Shown piece by piece: positions 40,602-52,600 of a DNA stretch of 64,000 nt; within the stretch, counting starts at the first letter, position 1, and each line of letters opens with the position of its first letter. The notes below the pieces were generated by a model. That model saw only the letters and a list, made by a program, of their open reading frames with translations, made no database searches and was not told where the DNA came from. The stretch is from the NCBI GenBank assembly GCA_017562135.1, contig QEYB01000981.1, positions 248,001 to 312,000 on the forward strand. The letters run 5' to 3'. The DNA comes from Dipylidium caninum (lineage: Eukaryota; Platyhelminthes; Cestoda; Cyclophyllidea; Dipylidiidae). Position numbers and translations under genes: made by a program.

Positions 40602-43600
40602 GTGTCTCTTATTTGTTATCTCTACGGCTGTGACCGTTATAGTCAGTTTGAACTCGTTATATTTAATGTTGAGCACTCTTAATTTTGTCCATCTGAATTC
40701 TTTATACATTTATTATTCAGCCTATTATTCATATGTTTTTTTAACAAATCTTCATTTGCATTGTAGGAATAGTTATTCAGCATTACACCTGTTTGGTTAT
40801 TACCCTAGCTCATTCGCCATTTTTTTCGCAGTTTAAAATAATTCTCCTCTATGTTCACTTCTGTGCCTTATTTCTTGTACTTTCTCAGTTCATGGACTAA
40901 CTCTCCCGGTAATGTTTAGTCATTTGCATTACTTATTTTTTCCATTTTTATGCGCTGCTGGATTTCGTATTCACCCACTGAAGCGGTATTTTAATGGAAA
41001 TGTGATACTGGAATTATTTTGTTGTTTCACTTTTTCTTCCCCTTAGATTAAAGCTTGTGGTAGAAATGGAGACTGTAACATTGAAGGAAGCCAACGTAAG
41101 CACTGTCCCTCCTGTCGGTTGGAAAAGTGTTTAGCGGTTGGAATGAAGAAGGAGCTTATTTTGCGTAAGTATTCCCATTTCCCGTCCCCTTTTATCTTTT
41201 CCCGGTATGGGTGTGTACGCAAGTTTGTGCGTATGTCCATCTATAAACCCTTTCATACGATTGGGGGAACTTGCGCATACTTTCCTTTCCCCTTCCGCCC
41301 GACTTATTGATTCGTTTTGCACTTTTATTACGGGCTCTATTTGGTTTTAATTCTTATTTTACTCACTTTATTTCGCTAGATGGTGCTCGGTTCTTCCATC
41401 TATGTCTTGTTTGGATGAGCACTCTAAGGTCCTTTCACTTTACAGCTAGTTAAGCCTTCCAACGTATTTTCTCCTAATCCATCCAAATGTGCTTGCTGCT
41501 AAATGGCGCTGACTGGTTTTTTTTTTGTTTGCCACTCTTAACAAAGGCAGATTTGTCTCTTCCCTCATGTAAAAAAACTGTTCTTCACAGTTTTCTTGGT
41601 TTTTCATACATCAACGAGGGCATCGATAACCTTAGATGTCTATGATTTTTTTGTGATTGGCCAACGGACGCAGCCAGTTGGAAGAAATGTTCTCAAGATT
41701 CCGACTAATCGGCGCATTCCTGCATAGTATTTTGCAGTTAATGGTTTCATTTACTGTGATCTCCAAGCCGACTTGTCCATTAATACGATTTTCTCCCCCT
41801 ATGATAGGTGTCGTGATTGTGCCTGTTCCACTTCCTGCTATATCGCCCATGTTTCTGCCAATCCGTAGGATTACTGCTTGAATACACCCCGGGGTCAAGC
41901 GGATTATTACAGATCAACTATAAATAGCATCTTGGCGCCTCCCCACCTCTTGACTATGGCCGTTATGGAGGGAATAGGTCCCGAATTGTACACATGCCTA
42001 CGTGTGCGTACGTGCAGGCAGCGTGCGCGCATACGTACGTACGTACATACACGCGCCATACTGCGTAGGATTTGAGATGAAAGCGCTTGTGGGCGTGCGT
42101 GTGCGTGTGTGTGGAATATATATGCGCATAAACGGCTACATAAATGGGGCCGTTTTATCGTATTGTCGATTTCCTCTACATCCCATGCACAAGTCATCAC
42201 CCTCTATCCTCAATTTACCTGAGTAACCTCCATTCTTTTTTGCGCCGACCCCTTGTACTTTTCCGTACATGACATCGCCCATCTCCTACTAATCTTAATT
42301 CGTATCTTAATATATTGACGCTTCTGTGTTCGCTCAATCGGCTCCTAACTTCCGGCTGTTTAATTTTTCTCCCAACATTTTTTCCTAATTGTTAATTCTT
42401 TTCTTGTGAGATTTAAATTGGCTGGACAATACACCACTGCTTAGTCCACAGTTGCTCTATTTTGTGCCGTTTTGTGTGCATACTAACAACTCAGTTTCTG
42501 GCTTTGCGATCCATTTAAATTAGACTTTGCAGCCTTCCTGGCCCCCTGCTGTTAAGTAAGTAGTGAATATGATTCCTTCGACATTATCTGCCCCTACGAG
42601 GTTGTGAGTGAGAATCCTGTAAAATAACTGACCGTAAAATCTTTATTTAGTAGATTTGCGGTTTGCAAACTTTTCGCAGCTGTGTGTTCATCCGGCATTT
42701 TGATTGAATTTTTAAACATGCTTTTCAGTAAGTTCTCATCATGTGGTCTTCCACCATTCTGAGCCCGCCTTACATCGACCAAAATTCCTTCCTCATTACC
42801 TAATGGCGCCATAGGGTGATTATAAGAACTCTAGCGCGTTTTTTAGCTTGGCTCTGTTGAATTGCTTGATGTACCTTTTTGCTTGAATGCCCTAATATCG
42901 CGCAGTGCAATAAAGAGAGTTTTTCCGCATTTGTTCCAATCTCCTGAGCATCTGGGATTTTTGTCTTGGAGGTCACGCAACTTCGTGATTAATATTCACC
43001 CCTTGCCATTCTTCTTGCCTTTTCGTTTCGCCTTGACAATTTTATTTTTTATTCCTGTCTACGCAGTGGAGCCCCTGTAGGATGAATAATGTTTCCTTCA
43101 AATAACGTGTTTCGCAAGACTTAAGGACGGTATAATTACTCTACTAACCTCATAGGACCATCATTAGATGCCTCCAATTCATCTAACTGTACCCCGTGGT
43201 TACCGAAGGTCACCCACTCCGCCACCCCATGACGTCATATCTTCTTGTTCCCCTTTCTGTGACCGCCTCCCCTACAGGTATTTTTGAGTACCTTCACATC
43301 TTTTATGTTGTTTGTTCCATTTACAACAATTGTTCGGGGTCGTGGTTAGATTTGCGGTCGAAGTTCAGTTGAGACTTCAATTTAGAGAGGTTAAATCGTG
43401 TTCCATGTGCGTATTCGGTTTAACGCCTCGCTGCTTCCTCCGACCTGATTGTGAGCCCCCTCGGGGCTACGCTGCTCCCTTATTCCACATTACGTCCAAG
43501 GAACTGCTAGCACATTAAATATGGGATCTCTGAGCCGCTCGCTTTCCAATAAAAGTAGACTGGTTGACATTTCTCGTCGTGAGAAACGGTAAATTCTAGT

Positions 43601-46600
43601 CGCAAATATTTCATTTGGTTTACCCGTTTGCAGAGCTCTTGTTTTAACACTAGATTTGAATATGGCCTTTGGTTCAATTCATAGAAAAGTACCCTTGTGA
43701 TCTAAATGACACGTTTGCTTGCCACCGGCGTCACGCATATGCGACACCCTGGCTTGCTTGCCTGAAGCTTTCGTCACGACTATATAACGTGTTTTTTATC
43801 CGTTTACAATGATTTGTTGCAATGAATCGTGCTGCAAACGATCTAGTAAATCTCAAATCGGCAAAATTTTTAGGAGGCTTTTTTGGCCAAATACAGGCGA
43901 TTTGTGTCGTGCTGCAATATTAAATTTCCACCCAGTAGTCAACTCTCATCTTAGGCTCTCCGAGGTGGTGACGTGTGATACTTCTATAGTTTTTGTTGAA
44001 AAATGCAGCGCCTGAATTTCACATCATTTTAAATTAAATTTAGATAGCGGAGGCAAGTAGTCTTCTCTTATCTTACCCGAAACCCTCTTTGAGTTTGGAT
44101 ATTGTCTGCTTTGTTCTGTTACACAGACCTGGGGCAGGTCGGCTGTCAAGACCCAAGGCTTTTATACCCGAATGTATGGCGCGCACACCTTTTAACTGAC
44201 TAGACATATGCGAAAGCCTTTTTGACTGCAAAAGTTCAGGGTTGGTTAATTTCGCACTCCACATGCGTACAACCACCGGCACCGTTATCTGTGCACCGTC
44301 TGGCACTGTGACATGCACTGTGGGTTTTTCCGCCTCAGCTTGCAAGAAATGAAACAGGTATGACTGTGGTTGATCGCGCAAGCTTTTGGGGAGGTCATCG
44401 CTACTCCATAACCGCAGTTTTCTTCTCGCCTCTTTCAAATTGTTTCCCATCTTCCGGTTTTGGTCTCGCGTGCATGCAAGATGGCGTGTAAATCGGTTAA
44501 ATTGAGGGAAGTAGGCCTAAGCGTCTGGGATGATGGATCCAGTGCAAACTGCTGTCATCGCCTTGTTTGACTACTGTGCCCACATGTCTACTTGCGTGTA
44601 TGATTGTGTCCGACATGCACACTCGGCTGCGAAAGCGAGGCTACAAATTTGGTCCGACATAAGGCGGCGTCGGCGTCGACCACACGTGCACACACACGTC
44701 TCGCTCCTCCCACGCCTCCATCGCCTCTCACGTGAATCTTGTGAGTCAGTTCGTTGATGGTTCGACCGTCGTTTACTTTAATGCCCAATTATTCCGGCCG
44801 TTGATTGATTGAGTGCTGTCACCCTCTCAAGTCAATTCGCACCTCCTCCTTGTTCCATCATAATGTATTCGAGAGCGCAAACAGAGAGCGACTTGGTACC
44901 GTCGTCGGGCTTGTTGTCTATAGAGTTGGACAAGTGACTGCCAAACCTAGTCATTTTGCAATAAACTTCAACGGGTACGTCTTCGATTCTCTTGATTTCC
45001 TGCACTTCTCCTAACAATTCGCCTTAATCATTCCATTTTTTACGGTATCCTCTACAAAATCGTACTTCACAAATAAAAATAAAAGGCACAAAGTTAGGGG
45101 CTTTTCATTTCACTTTCTTATCATAAAAGTCGTTTTATTGGGTGAAAATATATATTCCATCATGACTTAACGGACCCACAGATTAGTGATTTAGTACACT
45201 CATTTCTGATTTCCCCTTCATAACCTCCATGGCTGCTCTGCTGGCAGTGAGGCGACCCTTGTGCGTGCCCTCCAAGCAGTCCTTTGCAGCTCCTCCTCCC
45301 CCTCCTCACTTCGTACGCTACTAGCATCGACAGAAATCTGCGTACCTCGTCACTGCTCACTTAAAATTCTACTTCCCTCGTGCTCCAGTGCACTACTTTC
45401 CCACTTCCCCTACTCCGTCCGCCCAAGGCCGGCGGCACCTCTGTGTATCGCTGGCTGATAGTCTAAATTCAAAAGTACTTCGCTGTTTTTCACCGTCTAT
45501 AGATTCCCTCCGCCATGAGTGCATGTATGCTTGTGCGTTCATTCTCAAGGCATTACCTGTATATAAAACCTATCGTCAACCCATAAATTATGTATAAATG
45601 TTATAAACTGTGCGTGTCCTTGTGGATGTGTGTGTGTGTGTGCGAGCGAGCGCTAGTGCTGTCCTCTTTTACGTTTGATACTTCGCTGAGGCACATGTTT
45701 TATTTATTCCTATATGCCGCATTTAACTCTTCATGATCCTATCTCCCGCCGCATTTACTTCGGCCTTTCCCTGCCTGTTTCTTATTATACTCTTTCATAT
45801 CCGTTTGACCACCTCTATCTTTGTTTGCATAGTTGTGTGACCTTAGTGATCATCTTTTCCTCCCTGAGACATATGAATCCTTTGTTTATTAAACGCTGCC
45901 CCCATCTGCCACAGCATCTGTTCGGGTTGATTAGTATGTGGATGCTGTGACAGCCATGTCTGGGTCCTTCCATTGCCCAAAATTTCCATCAAGTTCCCTT
46001 AAAACTTACAGTTCGGATATGCACCCAAATTCCATCGGCACTGTTTACGGCTGTTAATGCTAATTCCGCTGATGTCATCATCCCTTGCTATAATCACCTA
46101 AAATGCTCGAGCCGCCAGCAAAAAAATAGGTGGGAGTGACTCCTACCTGCACGTGTTAAATGTTGCCTGTCCTCATACTTTTCCTTCAATTAATTCTTGT
46201 GTGTGGCTTACGCCTTGATCTGCCGCCTATTTGCGACATCCGGCAGAACTGCTACTTTAAGCCTTCGTGCTTGCGGTACGATGCTGAGCAATAAGTGTGC
46301 AATTTCAAAAGGGCGAGTCTGGAAGTATCCCCCCTCCCCTCCCTATCCTCCTCTTTCTCAATGCTTCTTCCACTGATGATGTGCGCCACGGTTCACATCT
46401 ATCTGCGACCGAATATACTAGCATTAGCTGTCCTTTTAGCTGTAAGGGTGGTCCCAGGCCATCCCTTTTCCCCCTCTTATTCGTTAACTTTCCCAAAAAA
46501 GTCACCCCCGCGCCTCTATTTCCATCATATTGGTGCGCTTTTCTGACTTCTTCTCACTTATTTGACTCCTACTTTTTCTGAGAGATGCGTGACTGCACGG

Positions 46601-49600
46601 CAAAGCCCCCACCCCCCTGTCTCTCTTCTCTCCCTCTCGCCCCACGAAGACTGCGTCAGTACCATTGTTGCCCGACACTAGTGCTCAAATGCACACAGCT
46701 GGGAGCCATTCAGCCCCTTGTCTACCTTTTTTCACCAATTTAAACCACGTTTCAGCGGGCATAGGTCAGTGACCGGTGAGTTTCCGGTGCTCGACCCGCG
46801 TTGTCAGGTGGTAGTGAGCCACCATCGTCCTCTGCGGTCTCCACTGAAATCCAATAGTACACAACGTCAGCTGTGCTTTCAAGAGTGCCTAATAGTGCAC
46901 CGGAATTTTCTCACCTTGGTGCATAAATCTCCTGCTCTCCTTCCTTCCTTCCCCTTTTTATGGATTAACAAAAACCACCGTTTTTGTCAAAGTCCTTTCG
47001 TGATCTTTTTTCTTTCATTTACGTTTCATAAGGTAAGCAGATTTCAGGTCACGTCGGTGCAACAATGGCACTTCGATAGCTTCACAAAAGCCTTTCAAAC
47101 CACAAGTCATTTTGGCCAGCATAGTTATTCGCCTTCCTAATTAACCCCCCCCCCCTCCTTTTTAGCAATCGCCCGCATTTTTATTACCTGGCTGGCTGTT
47201 TTAAAAAAAACTGACGCTCGTGCCTCTAGATAATAGCTTGGAGACCATGTATCACGTGCGAATACATTTGAAGGTAGGCGGAGACCAGAGACTGCGATTC
47301 AGCATTTGATCCGGGTTGTAGAAAGTCATATTTACAGTGTAGTCACGTGGATGCAGCTGGTACTGACATTTGTTGGGACAATGGAGGTAAACTTCTGACT
47401 CTCCCCGGAATTCACTGCTCACCCTTTCCCCAATGCGGCAATTTTTTTTCTCGTTTTTCGCGTTAACGGAGTCCTCGTGTCTAGACAAAGGAGGCTTATT
47501 TTAGTCTGGCTCTGACAAATGGGGTTGTGCATATTTGCGCCTTTGTTATAAACATTGTAAAAATAAAAAGTTGTCCCGCTCCCGTTCCCGCATTTGAACC
47601 ATCTATCTACCCTTTACTCTTATAAAGAGTTTATGTCTTTTGTCGAGGAAGAATAACATTTAGCTTTGCCTCTTTACATACAGCCGAGGATTCTCCCACT
47701 CAAAACTTTTCAACGTTGTTGAACCGTTAAAAATTCTCTACAGTACAGCCTTCCTCTTGTCTTGTTACTGCCGCTTTTAACGCAGTTTCTTTTTATGAAT
47801 TTTTCTTCTGGTCAATAAAGGACCTGTAATCCTCGAATACTCAAGGTAGTTTGTGTAATTTTTGACAGTCTTTGTCTTCACTTTCCATGACTCTTTCTAT
47901 TATCACCCTTTAAGCTCCCGAGAAGTTGGAACAGCGCGCAAAGCCCAAGCGTCGGAAACAGCACCTCACTAGTGAAGATGGTGAAGGAGGCGGTGGCACT
48001 GGCGGAGGGGGTAGTGGTGGAACAGCAGCCCCTTCGAGTCTCCTTCCCTTCTCTACTCCCGCTGGTGGTGTCGCCACCTTTCCTGCCTCGGCCACCTCTT
48101 CCGCCACCCTGCATCATTCTCAACATCTCCCGAGCCCTCGCATGTCCGCTCCCCACTTTGCCGCCGATGCTCGCGACTTTATGACCTCACGAACACTCAA
48201 TACCGTGAGCTGCATTTAACAATTTCCCATTCTCATTGTCTGTATTTTACTTGCTTAGGATAACATTTTTCTTCCTGTTTTTTTGCTGTGGCAAAGTTGT
48301 CTTTCACCTGAAGTGGTGGTGGTAAGTTGTCATCTGTGGGTGCTTGTTCTCTCATCTCCACTCCACATCCCATTTGGAGAACATGTTTACAGGCTAATTA
48401 GCTTTCCCAACGTAGTGTGTCGCTGCGTTAACATCCTCCATCCTCTCCCCCCTTCCAAAACTAGTCCTAGTCCTTCCACCCTTGACTGCTTTATTAGCTC
48501 TGTTTGAAAAATGCGAATTTTACACCGAGTCATTTGTGTTGGTTAATTGTTTAAAAGTGTCACTTTTAAACACCTCAAAACGTTCCGTTTTTTAGCTGTT
48601 CGAATTCGCAGCCTATCCTTTACACAGTCTTAGTCGCACTAATTGGAAGAGGCAGGCAAATCGCCCATTTACTGTACAACGCCTGCTGCAGTGTGCGAGT
48701 GCGTTTGAAAACGCGTAAAGTAGGTGGATGTGCAGGCACCTGCAGCCCTCCGTTTCGGCCTGTGGGCTCTACGCCTTTCGCGGACGCGCACTAGCGTGCT
48801 GTTAACCCTCGAGGTCACTCAGGAGCGTAAGGTGCGCATCCACCCGCGCACAGAACAGTGTATAGGTGACCTCAGTGTACCCTGGTGTTGAGGACGTGAC
48901 CTCATTGGTGTGTGCTGTCGTGTTTCTACTTGCGTATCTTGAATCCTCACTGTTGAAGCACTGACATATCCAACCAACTTTGATTAGGACTTCGAGTTTT
49001 CCTATGGTTTGACATCTGTTTAGTCAGTGTTGTGTTATGGCAGAATTGTGTTCACCAACAACTCAATTTAATAAAAACCCTTTTCCCTGAGCTTTTGCGT
49101 TATTTGGGAGAAATCGGTGCTCCAGTTCTTTGATAAACGTCGCACTTTGTATGGTAAATAATGTTGTTCTTACTTAACCAACTTTCAATCTATCCTCCTT
49201 AATAGTCGGTAAAATTTCTTTATGTTATACACGGGCTTCGTTGCATAATTCCTTTTTTCTTGCACACTACTCGAGCACGTGTCTAGCATCCGTCTACCCT
49301 TCGGCTTCCTCAATTTACTGTACCTCTTATTGAAGCCCGTTCTCGAGGACCTCCTTGTCACCTCAACTTCGTGCGTGGTGCACACGTGTGATTTGTATGC
49401 TTGACCTTATGAGTTCACATCCTCTAGGTTTGTCTGTGTGTGTGTGTGTGTTTGTATGTAACATCAGCGGTCTTGCGCTTACTCTGGCAAGTGTTCGCCA
49501 TTTCCACGGCATAATTAGTGCCATTAAGAATTTCTTTCCAGTTCCCCAGTCGCTTCTAAACCTGGTTTTTTTATTATCACCCTTTCCCTTTGTGCACTGT

Positions 49601-52600
49601 GGTTTACTTATGCCGCTTCTAAGGTCATTGTCAACCACCAAAAATATTTGGTGGTGATTTTTCGCCATAGGACCAATTGGTTATGTTAGGACTGAAAATT
49701 GTTATTAGTGGTGCAGATTTTTTTACGTCCCTGGTCCTTTTGGACTTTCAGGCACATCATTGGCCCTTCCTAGGGCCCAATTTCATTGAAGACAGCATTT
49801 TCTATAGTCTCGCCGCCCAGTGACCACTTCGAGTTAACGCCTGAAGTCGTATTTACCCAAGTGATAATATTCCGTTTTGATTGGCTTTTTCTATACGATC
49901 ACGGCACTTGAGTCGCCCTATCAGCCGCTCTCCTTCCCTCCTCACTGCTGTTGCTACTGCTGTTGCCCATAGTGCCAGTTTAGATTTTATGATCAGAGAT
50001 TTTATTTCCGCTTTTATGATCACTAAGTGCTCTCCCACTCGCGCTTTCCTCTCGTCCAGCTACCTACCCACCCATACGCTTCTTCTCCCTGACATCTTTA
50101 TTGTTTGACTTATGTTCTCTCGCTCTCTCTCCCTCTCTCGCCCTTCTTGCTGCCTCGTTTCTCGCTTGCTGGCTCGCTCGCTCCCGTGAATGCTGCAGTC
50201 GACTTGGCAATAGTGCAGGCCTTTATAGCCCAGCGTTGTACTGCGCCACGCTCTAAGCCGCTGCTGTCCTTCCTCTCTTTCGACGCAGCGATTGCAGTCA
50301 GTGGCTTTTCTAAATTCACATTCCGTTGGCTTTTCATGTTGCGTCGGCATTGACCACATCAGCATGGACTATCGAGAGCTTTATAAATTTGTCTCAATGC
50401 AGCATTTAATTCATCTGTAAACTGGAGCCAAGTCTCTGCCACACAATCCCTTTTGTTTAATATAAACATAATTAGTGGTGATCGGCGAGAGCAATGATGT
50501 GTATAAGCCGTGTTGCTTTTTCCATTAAATTTTGGAAACGAGGGCTCTTGTGTCACCTTCACACATCCTGACGCTGGTTTATTTAGCCTCCTTCCACCTT
50601 ACCACATCTCTTTTTCGTCACCTACCGTTGGGGCTATGCGATCGGGTGCTTAGAACTATTATTTTTCTGCAAATTTTCGTTGTTTCGCCCCCTCTGGTTT
50701 TTGTATCGTCATTGACTGTCTTTTACCCCTCATTTACATACAATCTTGGTCCTGGTAAAACATTAATTTAATTCCGCTTACGTACTTCTCTTACCCTTAT
50801 TTTCCACACTGGCTACTCTTGGTTTTGCTGGTACAATAGATCTGTAGAATGTTTACTTCTGTTTTCGCGCCAAATTGAGCCTTTTCTGTGTGTGAATTTC
50901 CGCCTTCCCAACTCGTTTGCGACCAGCTTCATTATTTTAGGCCAATTAGTCTCCCACATTTACGTCGCAATCATAGTGGTTAGATGCTGATTTGCAGAGA
51001 ATAAGTATCAGGTAGGCATAATGATCAATTGTGGACGACCCCGCCTCCTATAAACACATGGGTCGTTTTCGCATTTGTGCTCCCGATTGGGCTGTTGCCC
51101 CGGGCCCATTAGAAGTATACTCAGGGAGCCAGTCTGTTTTCTAGACGTCTTTCGCAGATGGCAAATTCTGCCTAGTAGGATCAAGCAGGTCTTAGTACTC
51201 GTTTGAACGTGGCTGTTGCCCCTCCGCGGTCACACTGGCCAGTTGGTACGTGGGAATTTCAGCGATGCATGGCGTACACACACATACACAGTCGTGTGAT
51301 GCCTCAACTTGCGTGTGTGTGTGCAGCTGCTGAGTGTCACCCATAAATCATGTCAAGCGCGCTACTGGCACACGCACGTACATTGACATTTACATGGTTC
51401 CTAAGTGCATCGTTTAGGAACACAACCCCCTACATCTACCGGATTGCTATCTGGTGTGGTATTTTTACAGCGCAACCATCACCCCGCCGCCATTCTGACC
51501 CTAGCAACCGCGAGCCTCCACATGCCGCACGCCCATCCTGCGTTTATCCGCACCCGGCTCCCGTCCTCGGTTTCTTAACTGTTTTGATAACACTTAGCTT
51601 TCCCCGACCGTTAACTATAGCAGATCGAATCCTCACCCTCAACTTCCTATCATTTCGCGTTTTGACGAGCTTGTGCCATCTCTACCTCCACCTTCTAAGG
51701 CTCCTTAAGTGCTTTCTTTTATGGCCACACGTTCTCAGATGCACTCACTTTTGAGATGACCTTGGTCCTCCGCATTTGTGTGGTGGATATGCCTTGTTGA
51801 GCAAGTCGGCGACTATCGTAGATGGGCGAGCCGGTTTCTTCTTGTTTTTCGAGAATTCCCCTCTTTATATTTCTCCTGTTTGCTAGCCTTACTCCCGGAT
51901 TAGTAGTTTCGTCGATTGCGTGCTTTATAGGTTAAGCTCAGAGTTAATATTCATTTCATTTTTTTAGAATCTTAATCCCGGCCTTTCGGCAACATGAAAG
52001 CGCAGCTTTCTGCTCCACTCCCCCTTTTTTCACTGTACAATAGCCCTTTCTTTCACTAGACATTACCACCTCTCTTTCTTCAAAGCGCCTTGGACAGACA
52101 TTAGATTTATACATTTTCGATTAAATTACAAACAGTTCACACTGCAAACTCTTGTCATTGTGTGTTCTGCTTTAGTGTGTAATCTGAAACCCGAGAGGTA
52201 GCCGTATAAATTCCGGTTAAAAGGGGCTTTAAATATTCCCCATTGAACGGACTGGTGGGAGGCGTTTCAAACTGTGCGTGTCTACACTTTGTGTACTAAT
52301 GTGCGGCGAAAATGCACATGTACTCCCTTGCCTCTTTTTTTTACTCCTCGTTAAAGACGTCGAGAGAGGCTGTGCAGTCAGACCTTACCACTTTGCATAT
52401 GGAAATGTAGTTCTGAGATCTTTGCTAAAAGTACCTTCAGTCCAACCTCTAGGTGGTCTCCCAGATAATAACGTGCTTTGTTTGCCCACATGGAGCCAAA
52501 AACTTCGCGCCCTCATGTGGTCGTTGTCACTTCTTTGCCAGGTTATCCGAACATCCAAAATTCATATGATTGCGGGGATTTTTGAATTGGGTCAATGGAG

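Larger units (their letters stand above)
41165..47914 (+). other. Receptor intron 2 (6.75 kb) with nested antisense candidates
   Basis: An AT-rich intron between the DNA-binding domain and the hinge. It contains an alternating purine-pyrimidine tract at about 41,990-42,125, a GT run near 45,630, and several antisense frames listed separately. A plus frame at 43,312-43,518 ends 32 bases before AATAAA, but has no other support. Confidence 0.75.

Noticed and set aside
47878..48156. 92-codon minus frame, Gly/Arg-rich
   Set aside because: It is the antisense shadow of receptor exon 3.
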